DNA from: Torreya grandis
Lineage: Eukaryota; Streptophyta; Pinopsida; Cupressales; Taxaceae
NCBI GenBank assembly: GCA_037957365.1
Contig: JARHVA010001923.1
Span: forward strand, 1,647,501-1,711,500
Direction of reading: 5' to 3'
DNA: 64,000 nt
Shown: positions 1 to 11,025 of the stretch, piece after piece
Layout: each line of letters opens with the position of its first letter
How positions within the stretch are numbered: position 1 is the first letter of the stretch
Position numbers and translations under genes: made by a program
The notes under the pieces: generated by a model
Told to the model about the DNA's origin: nothing
Database searches by the model: none
What the model saw: the letters and a program-made list of their open reading frames with translations, nothing else

Positions 1-185
1 TGTCATATAACTAGATATAACTTTATAATTATACCCTTAGACATGAGCCACCAGGTTTAATCTCCATGTAGGTGATAGGATAGGTATTATTGGTGCATAT
101 ATAGCACATTTATCTATGGGGGATGTGGATGCTCATATTGTGTCTATTGATGTGGATGATATAGGATGTATTACCCAATACACTT

Positions 186-312
186 AGTTATTTAGGCCAC
201 CCAATAGTTGAATTTATCTCATGTTATAACTATAAACCAATATGGAGGATCAATAGGAGGTGGAGAAGTTAGTTAGACCACCCAATAGTTGAATTTATCT
301 CATGCTATAACT
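186..312. repeat. Spaced direct repeat, 46 bp, period 81
   Basis: Bases 186-231 and 267-312 are near-identical (core CCACCCAATAGTTGAATTTA) and separated by 35 bp. It looks like a local tandem duplication; no function is inferred. Confidence 0.8.
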
Positions 313-1910
313 ACTGATATAATCACACATAAGTATATAAGTATACTTTTATATTTGTTTTCAAGATTCATTGATTATTTATAATTTGTTAATATCATGT
401 GTATTTATCATGTTTATGGTACAGGTGATGACTACCAGTCAACTTCAGTAGATGTGTCTCTTTTCACTTTGATGTCAGACATTCCATTTGCTATACTCAG
501 TAGTGAACTGATTATTAGAGTAGACCACACTAAGGGTGTACATGTACACCTTTTTTAATCATGTTTTAATTACTATTTCAAACTTCACTATAATTTTTGG
601 TGAGCATAATGATCTTCAAATAGAATTAGACAGATGACTAGTGAATACTTTTGAGATTAGCAATGATATATCTAGGGATCTTCTTGCTCATTATAATAAT
701 CTATTGGTAGAACATGCTTACATTATGGTGTAATTAGAATATTTTCAAGAGTATGTTAGATGATATAGATCTAAGTTGTGAGGGTATAGAGGAGATACAT
801 GAGCATCTACTTATATAACTAATAGGTATAGGGATAGTAATAGTAATTATGCTAATGCATTGGGGGATGTAGCCCTTATCATTGATTAAGTGTATTGTAA
901 AATTGTATCTAATTATATATGATGAGTTTGTTGATTTGTATTAAATGAGTTATGTTAAATGGATTCACATATTAGTATTGTTTCATATGCTTTTAATTTA
1001 TGCATTCCATATGTCACATTTAATTTTTGTTATTTAATATCACATGTTTATACAAATATAATGGTTAATTGATATCACATCATCTGAATTTACGTTAATG
1101 TACTATATTTTTTAAAATGTGGTTTGATTATTATGCTTTGTACATTTTTATATATGCCATGTATATAATAATATTATACTTTATGAATAAACCCATGGTA
1201 TTATTAGTTATCCTTTATGCTAAAAAATTATTTCCCAACCCAATGGGGAATACTAAGTTACTATAATCATGTGGAGCCAAATGATGAACCTTTTATGGAA
1301 AATTATGAGAGAATTAATTTTCTTTATTTTGTTTTGAGATATTTTTTAAATTCATTTTCCCTTGATCTATAGATTCTCAATTCACTTATGGTATATATAC
1401 TAGTATGGTTGGAGATGTAGTTGTGTCTACATTATGTTATGACTTATCATTCTTAACAACTTTGAATTCTCTAGGTTATTTTATAATAAGATACCGAGTG
1501 ACCATTGGTTCCATAATGGGAATGCTTTGGGATAGATCCACCATGGGATAATTGTATGCAAAGTGATGGGTTGGTATCCGACTTGATTTTAGTCATATTA
1601 ATATGGATCATAGGATTTTATTGGACTAATTAACTATATATTATATCTTGTGAAGGAATTATTAAATATTTACCTATTAACATGTAGATGTCTTTAAATT
1701 TTGGATGATCCGTGCCTTTTTTTGGTTCTATGATCTATTTTTGAGTATATCTAAGCTTTTATACTATGAGTGTATTACTAGGATGTTATAGATTAGATAA
1801 GGGATGCCCCTAATATTTATGGATTAGAATAACATGCATAAAATGTGTCATCATCTAGGAGAGCTAGGTTGGCCTACTACCACAAAGTTATCTCTAATAC
1901 TAGTGGGGGA

Positions 1911-1970
1911 GGTAGATCCCCTAGATATCATTACAAATGGCTATGATGTAGGTAGATCCCCTAGAAATCA
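1911..1970. repeat. Short direct repeat, period 40
   Basis: GGTAGATCCCCTAGA plus flanking bases occurs at 1911-1930 and again at 1951-1970, with one mismatch. It is a small local duplication. Confidence 0.7.
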
Positions 1971-2545
1971 AATGTTCTAGCTATTAAATATTAAACAAAG
2001 CACCTTGGAAATTAAATGAAATAATCATATTAATATTATCCAATGTTGATTCCTTTTACTTTAACCATGAGTTTAAAAGTATTTCATTTAATTATGAAAT
2101 AAAATATTTCATAAAAATAATGTCTCCACTAATTAAGCCTAAAATAAGCTACTATATTATTATGTCTTATTGATTCTTCTTAGGTGATTGTATGTTGAAA
2201 CTCACTCTCATTGTGTCCTATCTCCACAAACAAACCAATTGTGTATGTAATGTATTATAACTTATCATCAAAGGAAATTCATTTGATATGTTCACCTTAT
2301 ATACGATTTCAATTGACCATTAGTTCATTTTTAAGAATGTTTCTAGATACATTGGATTTTGTATATTGTGAAATAGATGAAGATCAAGATGAAAAATTTA
2401 TGGGAGTATTGTTAGATATTTAAAATCTACTAATGCCTTTATCCACAAGTTGTTTAATTTATTTTTAATCCATAAAAAATGTGATACACAAGGATTCCCC
2501 CCTACTTAAATAAAGTGATACATAATTATAACATTATATCCTAAG

Positions 2546-4080
2546 TTGCATTGGATTTGGTCAGGTGTGAGAGGCTCTATTTCAAACATGTGGGATTTAA
2601 ATCCCACTCTGCATAACTATTACACTAGTCAAGAGAAAATTTTAGTTGCATGTACCATCAGGGCTAAATGTGATACTGACTGTTTCAAGGATTTCAATAT
2701 ATCAATGAGGAATTTGAAGTGTAATAATCCTTCTCAAAACCATTTGGGAGAAAAATATGTAAATATTTGTAGAAATAGAGATAGGTTAGAAACAATATCT
2801 TGTGCATAAGTCCAAATGATCCAAGAGTTTAGTAAAAGCTATGGAAAGGTGGGCTGTCAAAATTTATGTAGTGGATTATAGGGCATGACACTAAGTTGGC
2901 TAAGGATTTTTCCATTTCCTAGGATAAATTTAAATTTGAATGTGTGGCCTAAATATTATGATTTTAGAAGAACTGAATATAAAAATCACTGGTATGAGAT
3001 GTGAAGGTGTTAAGGATTTTAAGGACAAAACTAGAAAGCTTGAACTGATGCATAAATTCTTTAGAATAGATGTCATATTAAAAACTAATAAAAAAGGTTT
3101 CCCAAGGTAGAATATACCCCAATAATAGCTTGATGTGTGTCTATATATTATGAAGTACCTCACCCTTAAAAGTAATTTCACATTAATTATCTATCATCAC
3201 TTCTTATTGCTGAATCATTTTTATGGGCACATAAGTAATCTTTTGTATTTTATTTTGAATTCACTAAAAATCACTACCTTAGCATACCAAATAAACCAAA
3301 CCAATGACATTATCCATTAGGGACTTATATTAATCTTGATAAAAATAAATGGAAGTACTGAGGTGAAGGGAGGTGTAGTTGATCCCAAGTGACAAGAATG
3401 GTACTTCAAAGGAGGATTGTGGTAACTTAGGGGAGGACAAGACCAGCTACCTTATTGAAAACCCTAAACTTTCCTTTCCATTGGCTAGCACCCAACTCAC
3501 TCAAAACCCTCCCAACACCAATTATATAAAATGAAAGGATAGAATCTCTTTTGAATCAAGGGGAAAGAAGCCTAAGTTTGTCATTATCACTTGGTCTAAG
3601 AAGGATAAAAATAAAGGGAAAGAAAAGTGTGATATTGAGGACCCCTATTAGGATCGTAGGAGGAAATTAAGATAATTTTATGTTGAATTTAAAGAAATTG
3701 GTATATATATGGTTGAAATAATTAAATAATCTAATACAATTAAATTTTAAAGTGACAAGTTCAAGAAGGATTCAGATAACCTTAATATTGGGAAAGGGGA
3801 AAAGCTGATTGAAAAAGCTAAGGACAAGACCCCCCTAAAATAAAAAGCTATGGATGATGTTTCCAATCAATCACTTATTAATACTAACAATTGTTAAAAA
3901 AATATTTAATATACTTATAATTCCCACAATTATAATAAGGTCACTAAGATACCAAAGAATAAATCCTAAAGGGACTAGATGAAGGCTCAAGAAAGCAGAC
4001 TTGAGGTAGAGTCTCAAAGGAAATGTTGAAGGACAAGGAAGGTAAACTAGAAAATGATAATGTTAAGATAAATTTTGAAT
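2546..4080 (+). pseudogene. Decayed coding-like block, unidentified
   Basis: An open stretch of 87 codons (2546-2809) is followed by broken frames. From about 3385 to 3650 one frame reads as a charged, Lys-rich sequence (it includes the run KKDKNKGKEK) with a few stops. Such charged tails occur in gag proteins and in LINE ORF1 proteins, but no zinc knuckle, endonuclease or RT motif is seen. I do not recognise the gene. The block could equally be chance open frame in purine-rich DNA. Confidence 0.2.
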
Positions 4081-5232
4081 TTTAAGAGTCTTATTATTAA
4101 TTTTTAATTTTATTTATGGTTTATAGTCTTACATTTTGTCTAGTTACTTTACTTTTGTGGTAGGTTCTTGGTTGGTTGGCTGAAGTCCCTCTTTATAGTT
4201 TAGTCTATGGGACTGTTTGTATCAAGACTTATTTATATTATGTTTTTTCATAATTTTTGGTTACAAGAGACCTATAAATCTTAATTTTTTACCTTATCAA
4301 ATTAAAAAATTGTATGACCTTTATGCCCATTGATACGCTGATAATTATAAATTAATATTTTCCCTACTCATTTTAAATGATGTGTAGGGGGACGTTGATA
4401 GAAGACAATGTGATAAAATTATTATCAAGGCATGTGTTATGCCTATTTTTAGTACCCTAATTTATTTTATAAAATTCATGACATTTTAAATTCTACCATA
4501 TGATGACATTGGTCATAAATTTTAAAACTATTGGTGGGCGATGACTTGTTTGTATTCATTTGAATTATTGCTTTTTGTGTGTATGCAAATTTGAAATATT
4601 GATAATTTGAATAGTATTTATTACTCATAACATTAATCAAGTGAATAGATATCTTAAGTTAATTTATTTAATTAAATATTGAATTTGTAAATAACATTGA
4701 ATATGTTATCTATAGTTTTCATAATATAGTTTGATACGCTCTACTAAGAATTAATCATTGTATAAGGTTTGAAAGTTGTGAAAAAATAATTTAATACTCA
4801 TTTTATTCTGTCACTATAGTCCAATAATTACTCAAATTTGGTTAATTAAGTTTTAATTTATGAGGTATATAAGGTATTTTCTATTTGTTGACATTCTGTT
4901 ACTCCAGCTAGAATGTTACATGTACACACATCGTAGTTTTGGATATGATCAATTTTGGTTGATATCAACTTGGCACTTGAAGGTAGTATTAAGGAGAGTC
5001 TATATGTTTTATTTTTTCTTGTTTTATTTTTATTTCAATCACAATTACTACAATTAAATCCATTTTATATTTGTAAAAAATCATGTGGATAATTATAAAA
5101 CATTTTAATTAAAACTATGTCATGACATTTTTCATATTCAATACCATAACATGTAATTGATATGTGTTTGGTAGCTAAGTCGTATTATTTAACATATATT
5201 TATTATATTTCAAACACTTTAATATAATTAAA

Positions 5233-5250
5233 ACATGACCTAGGTCATGT
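5233..5250. repeat. Perfect 18-bp palindrome
   Basis: ACATGACCTAGGTCATGT reads the same on both strands. It may be chance, a protein-binding dyad or a remnant terminal repeat; nothing nearby decides. Confidence 0.7.
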
Positions 5251-5626
5251 AATGTTGCAAAAAATTGGTTAAGCTTGCATGATCGATGACTCCCTTTGGG
5301 AAGTGTTTGGAATAAAAGGTGGAAAACTTGTTTGGATAACCATGGTTATGTTTTGTTTGGTTTCAATTAACACACAAAACATTTAATATACCCATTTTTT
5401 TAAAAACCCATTGTGGCATTATTGTGTGTTGGATTTAATAAGTTTTTAAAGTGTAAAGCTTGAAGCTAAATCTTTATGGATACTAAACACTTTATGTTAA
5501 ATTAAGTTAATGAAAAAAGTACATAACTCAGTCAATGTAGTGTTCATGTTTGTTTTAGTGAAATTATTGGATGTAGATAATATTGGCTAATCATAACTTG
5601 ATAGGCTAGTTTTTGGTAATTAAGAG

Positions 5627-5628
<2 letters not shown>

Positions 5629-5672
<44 letters not shown>

Positions 5673-5673
5673 T
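5629..5673. repeat. (ATT)n microsatellite
   Basis: About 14-15 uninterrupted ATT units. Confidence 0.95.
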
Positions 5674-5753
5674 TAATAATTTATTTTATGATCTTAGTGT
5701 TATTTTCCAAGATCATTTATGTAAGTGAAGATATTTCAAAGGAGATATGATAA

Positions 5754-5763
5754 ATATATAAAG
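5754..5763 (+). promoter_or_regulatory. Candidate TATA box of the Tat LTR
   Basis: ATATATAAAG is followed by a purine-rich stretch about 25-40 bp downstream, as expected for an LTR core promoter at the U3/R border. The placement rests on this region being LTR, which is itself inferred. The right copy lacks this part, so conservation cannot be checked here. Confidence 0.3.
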
Positions 5764-7425
5764 AGGAGAATGAAGACAACGAAGAAGCATTAGATTTTTG
5801 GTCTTTCTAGTTGCAAGGTATGAGGTGCATTTCATTGTTTGATATTTATCCTTTAATTCTCTTAGTTTCATAAAAAATGGTATAAATATTTGTGAAATAT
5901 TTTAAATAAGAATATAATATCCACATGCATAATATATTAGACTACTTGTATTGAAGGTCAAATATTTTTAAGTGTTTCTCTACTTCATACATGCAGTAAG
6001 TTTCTAATGAAATATTTTCAGTTTTCCTACTTTGGAAATAAATTATATCTATAGCATGCATTAAAAATAAATTTTATTTACATGGTCTTTAGATTTTATG
6101 GATATGGCTTCATATTTTATTGTAATTTTAAATCAAAATTATGATGAATTATTTCTAGTTAGTTGGAGATAGCATGACATTTTTTATTTAAGAAAATGTT
6201 GATATTTCTTAAAAGGGTGTTTACTTAGTCATAAAAAATTCTGCATGTGCATATAATAATTGTGTTTTAGTTATATACTATGTCAAGTATGTATTGTGTT
6301 GTAATTTATTGATTAAAATTATGATAAGATAAAGTGGTTTTGGATTATTTGTGATAAATTTGGTTATGCACGCAATATTTAAACAATACCATTTTCTCAA
6401 TGTTTTCATTTGAGGTACGAATGTTTTTTTTAGTTGATAATATATTTTGAGTATTTCTTTAGAAGATTTATCTAAAAAATGCATGCATTGTGATTGAAAT
6501 ATTCTCTTTTGATTTGAATTACTATAGTATCATCCTTCGATTATCATGGCACTATTTGTGAAGTGAGGAAATAATGTAGATCAATGCTTTGGTTTTTAGA
6601 TTAAATATTAAAAAAAAAACACAGGTTAAAAGTTGTTTTGTTTTAAGTATTTATATTGATGGAGGTTATAAGATGGAATGGGTGAGTTGCGATATTTATT
6701 TTGGGTTAATATACTCAATGTGGATGTCTATCTATCTTCACAGTTGATATCTTTTGCATTATGTTTTGCACCTTAGTTCAATTGAGATATTCAATTATGC
6801 ATGCAAAAATTAAAATTAGTAGGTGTAAGAACTTGTATTTTTTGGATTCAAGTTATTTTTTATTTACATGAGAATTCTTTGGAATATAATCATATTGGTA
6901 ATATTTGCATTGTAAAATTTGTTAAAAAATAGTACAAAGTTTTAGGTAATTGTGGTGATACAAAGATTCTTTGAAAAAATTGGTTTTCTATTGATGGTTT
7001 GTTTATTTTGGATTCCACCATAAAATTATTTAAAAGTCAAAGTAAATTACTTATTTTTAAGTTATTTTTGTATATAAAATGGGCATATAGTGATTGTAAT
7101 TGTTAGATTTTCATGACTATTATGACTAAGATTTTATGCTAAGATGACACTTTTTCCATTTTTAGTAAAATGATGGTCAAATTGATTCAAATGAAGTCTT
7201 GATAAATTATGAGTTTTATAAATTATGGTCATTTAGAGTTTAGTAATTATGTAATGTATTGAATTACTATAGGTAGTTTTAAAAATTAATATCTTAATTA
7301 TTTTTCAGTATAATGGAGTGAATGGAAGATTATATAATTATGCAAATTGAATTTTAAATGTTTATTATGAATATATGTCAATAGCATGTTTGGGTGGAGT
7401 CTAGATTATCATGACGTAGGCATAA

Positions 7426-8076
7426 ATGTATAGGGAGGAAGTGGTGATAGAAAAATTGAGGGTACTCATTCATAGGGTGGTTCTCAAGGTATATATTTTC
7501 AAGTTCATAGGGCTACTAACATTTTTCCTTGACCTTTTAATCATAGAACATGTATTTTTATTCATTTTTGATGAATCTAACCCTATTTTATGGAATCTTA
7601 TTGAAAATATCCCTTCTTCTTCTTTGAATTTTCATGGTAAAGGCCATTGAGGGTAACATTAGCTATTTCACCCTTATGGATGGGGTACTCCAAGTGATTC
7701 ATCACAAAGATTGAACATAATTATAAAATCTATTCCTCGTATTACTCCTTTGCCAAAATAACTTGAAGTTGTTCTTGAAGTTAATAGAAATTTTATTAAT
7801 CAAAATTCCTCTTTGCCATTAATCACTAGGCCCACTTTAATTTTACTAGATAGATCTACTTCTTCCAATAGGAAACATGCTAGTAGTCCTACCAGTGAGC
7901 CCATGGTGACTCATATGCTTAAAAAGGTAAAATTAGAGATTGATGATAGTTTTGAGAGGAAAATAATTGTTGAGGTATCCAATGCTTCCATAGATTACAT
8001 AAAGTACCAAACTGATATGGGTGCTCTTTTAATTGATTTAGTTTCAAATGTTGATTCAACTTGTCTATGGTTTTAA
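7426..8076 (+). pseudogene. Coding-like frame inside the Tat LTR
   Basis: Two open stretches (7426-7650, 74 codons; 7813-8076, 87 codons) lie in the same frame and are separated by a cluster of stops. The right LTR copy (about 60030-60450) encodes a similar peptide in pieces: both have an IDD segment followed by YIKYQT and then a LIDLV segment. The protein is not recognised. It lies upstream of the PBS, so it is inside the LTR and not in the usual gag-pol or extra-ORF position. It could be a captured coding fragment or a chance frame in slowly diverging LTR DNA. Confidence 0.25.
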
Positions 8077-9121
8077 ATTTTATGTTAATTGTTGATACTT
8101 TGATACTTGTTATGATACATTATTTTGATTATGTCGATAATAATTTTGGTGATGATATGGTATATTTTACTTACAAACAAAACTTTATTTTCATGTAGAA
8201 TAGAAAATCTATATTTTGGTATATTTACTTAAATTTGTTATTAATGGATTAATGTTAGGAGTTTTTAAATTATTTAATTGGTAGCATTATTAATTATTTG
8301 TTATATGCATTATTAAATGGTTTTTTAAGTGATATTAAACAATTTAAAGGGTCTCCACCCTTTAGAATTTGTAATTTTGGCCCAATTTTATTTATTTAAT
8401 CTCTTGGACTCACTAAAATCTAAAATCATAAAGTTAAGTTAGGACTTTATAAATTATAAAGTGAACTAATTGATTTTTAAAGTTAAATTGAACTACAACT
8501 GACTAAAAATTAGTTTTAACTTGTTTATATCTTAAAATAATTTTAATTTATTAAGAATAGAAAAAACACATAGGTATCAAGATCTCTTCTAAGTTTGAAA
8601 GTTTTTATCAATCTTCTTCTTTTTATGAGAGAATTTCTAAGATAAAATAGTCATTTTTAGATAAAATAAATAATATATTCTTTGACAATGAAGTAATCTA
8701 CTTGAGTAACGCATGTATATCTAGTTTTATAGAATTATTTATAACTAATTAGATGAATATTATCAAGCATTAATATGATTTTACGATTGAATATATGCGA
8801 TCATATGTACATAACTCCTTGTACTTGACCTAAATTATGATAAATACATCATAGTTTGTGACAATTGGTGATCTTTTATTTGTAATTTGATTTTTAATTA
8901 AAAATTATTTTGTAATTAGAATCATTTTATTTCTTAATAAGATATTATCTTACTCATTTAAGATAACTCTTGATTCAAGACTCGCTAATTTTTGCTTTAT
9001 TTCATCTTCTTTCTTGTTTTAGATTAATTTCATTTCTATTTTAGATTATAATTGATCATAGATTTTATGTAGTTAGCTTGACTAGTTTTATCTTTTTAAT
9101 TAGTATTAATCATTTTATTGT

Positions 9122-9126
9122 GTTTC
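9122..9126. repeat. Copia-1 target-site duplication, left
   Basis: GTTTC immediately precedes the left LTR and is repeated exactly at 21492-21496 after the right LTR, a 5-bp TSD typical of LTR elements. Confidence 0.9.
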
Positions 9127-9596
9127 TATTAGTGTAGCTTTTTATTTTTCCCTATTTATTAATTAGGGAAATTGTATTTCTTGTGCATACATGGAGTTTT
9201 CCTACATTTGTGGGATAGGCTAGCTTATGTGGAGGTGTGTGTCATAAATGTGTCATAGGTGTCATAAGAATGTCATAAGTAACTCCCTTGATGGGAGTTA
9301 CTTCTCTATTCTTAGCACCTTGTCACCGCCTTTCATGAAGGAGTTACAGTCTATTCTTGGGGTGCCTTGTCCACCTTTTGTGGAGGAGTTACTTACATAC
9401 TATCCTATTTGTAGTCCTCACGTTGGCTATCTCATGTTAATCAAATTTTGGTTTTCTCCATTTTGTCTTGTGTAATTTATCTTCTTGTATTATTTTCAAA
9501 TTGCTTTAGCATCTATGTGGTGTGCACTTACTTCATCTTGTGTGATCACGTCTCCATTGCACTTACATTATCCAGATTCTGGCAACAACTCTGATA
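9127..9596 (+). repeat. Copia-1 5' LTR (470 bp), TATTAG...CTGATA ends
   Basis: The start and end are fixed by the TSD, by the PBS at 9597 and by exact length agreement with 21022-21491. The ends are TA...TA with short inverted termini, not the usual TG...CA. Confidence 0.92.
9239..9392 (+). repeat. LTR repeat cluster and stem-loop
   Basis: Four TGTCATA-type units fall in 9239-9280. They run into a perfect 9-bp stem with a 5-nt loop (GTAACTCCC-TTGAT-GGGAGTTAC, 9279-9301). Then come about two 45-bp units that each start with GGAGTTAC (9294, 9340, with a third start at 9385). The right LTR keeps the whole arrangement (stem-loop at 21174-21196). It could be U3 regulatory repeats or an RNA structure in the transcript end. 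Confidence 0.7.
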
Positions 9597-9608
9597 TGGT
9601 ATTAGAGC
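9597..9608 (+). other. Copia-1 primer-binding site (tRNA-iMet type)
   Basis: TGGTATTAGAGC directly abuts the LTR. It differs at one base from TGGTATCAGAGC, the complement of the initiator tRNA-Met 3' end used by many plant copia elements. Confidence 0.9.
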
Positions 9609-11025
9609 AAGAATGGTAATCATGTGTATGGTTATGCTTTTAGTTCATTTTGAAACCAAGAGGAGTGGAGTTCTCTTTGTTTTTTTTATTTTCTAGATTT
9701 GATCTAAAATTTTAAAAAAAAAATCATTTCTGCTATCATTTTCTTAGAAATCCTTGGCCTTTGGGTGTCTTGGTTGTCTTCACTTCAGGGGCTGGTTCAT
9801 CTATTTCTCTTCTTGGGTGCCATTGTTGTGTGGAGTATCAGAGGGAGGAGCAGTAACTCCAAACAGTAGTCCTTCCAGCATCCTTCTACAACCAAGCTTT
9901 TGTGCCTAGCTTCTGGCCTTCACTTCTGCCACACCAAGCTTCAATAGTAGCATCCTTTCTAACAGCTGACTAGGCTGTATGACATGCACTTCTGCTATTA
10001 TCCTTCAGCACTCCATGCCAAACTTCAGGTCTGTGCCATAGTCTATTGTTCATTTGTTTCTTATGCCACACCATCAGCTATACGACGTCTAAAATAGGTC
10101 TATTTTTGTCTAAATATGGCACATTCTTTTGGTAAACTTGTTGTGCTTTGAAGTCTAGAAACTCTTTCATTTTTTCTCTACCCAGTAAGGTGCTAAGTAG
10201 GCCATATGGCATTTCTAGTAGGTCTATTTTTTTGTCTTTTCTGCCAACAGTCTTGGTTAGAAAATGATGCTTTTTTCATGCTTGGCGTCCCATGTGGACA
10301 CTTAGATGCTTGGCCAGTAGTTTAATTCTATCTATTCTTCAATATTTTTAGTTAAAATTGACTTGATAAAACAAAAATTAGTCAATTTGACTAAATATTT
10401 ATTTTTTTAGACAGTTTTGTAATTTGGGGTTTTTTCATTTTAAACTTGTATCTTCGCCTATCGAAGACAAAGGGTGAGGCTCAGGTTGGTGGGAGGCCAA
10501 TTCCCCCTCACAAAAACCTCCTTTAGATTCCTTATTCTGTGCCAAATCTAATGAGTGTTTGGAAGGCCACTTTCTCTCTCATAACAGGCATTTTTTTAAT
10601 GTTTTAGTGCTTTTTTTGCAAAAACACTAGTTTACAGGAAAATTGAACCTTTAATATCTTGCAAATGGTAGCTCAGATTTGGGTGCCATTTTTTGCAAAA
10701 GTGTTTGTAATTCAATTTTCTACAGCTTAGACTTGTTATTTATTAAAAATGCACTAGTTTATAAAGTGCCAAAAATTTGGGTCTCCCAAGACGCATTTTT
10801 GGCTGAGTCCGACGTCCTGTTTGCTTTAGTCTTGCACTGATTGCTCTAAGACACATTCTCAACTGAGTCCAACATCTTTTGAGTGTGCACTTGCACATTT
10901 GGGGGGCTCAATATTTTGAGGGGGTGTGATTGCTTTTCACAACTTGCTTTTTTTTGCTTTCATTCTTTTTTTTGCATAATTTCACAACTTGCAATCAACA
11001 CAACTTCACCTAAATTTAGCTAAAA
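9609..11025 (+). other. Copia-1 untranslated leader
   Basis: About 1.4 kb lies between the PBS and the gag start with no open frame of note. A 29-bp unit at 10788-10816 recurs at 10848-10876 with seven differences, all transitions. Confidence 0.7.

Larger units (their letters stand above)
1..5100. other. Unassigned AT-rich decayed DNA
   Basis: No recognisable domain, LTR pair or structural RNA is visible in this stretch. Reading frames are short and broken. Two small direct repeats and one coding-like block are listed separately. It is probably very old repeat DNA, but I cannot name a family. Confidence 0.5.
5101..6353 (+). other. Probable upstream part of the Tat-type LTR
   Basis: The homology between the two Tat LTR copies begins at 6354 because the right copy is cut there by the chromovirus array. 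The left copy must therefore extend further upstream, and this stretch is the natural candidate. It contains a TATA-like site and a microsatellite. I could not fix the LTR's first base: no TSD or matching PPT survives. Confidence 0.4.
6354..9126 (+). mobile_element. Tat-like gypsy 5' LTR, left segment
   Basis: This segment is colinear, at roughly 75-80% identity by eye, with 58722-61545. The match stops exactly where Copia-1 begins (TSD at 9122-9126) and resumes at 21497. Together with 21497-22240 it forms about 3.5 kb of LTR ending in CA just before a PBS-like site. The LTR start lies upstream of 6354. Confidence 0.75.

Noticed and set aside
2930..3650. LINE endonuclease or ORF1 remnant
   Set aside because: One frame is vaguely reminiscent but no catalytic motif or RT follows, so it is listed only as an unidentified coding-like block.
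9248..9475. 75-codon open frame, and the similar 131-codon frame at 21122-21517
   Set aside because: Both lie in Copia-1 LTRs; the longer one runs past the LTR end into unrelated flank, so neither is a gene.
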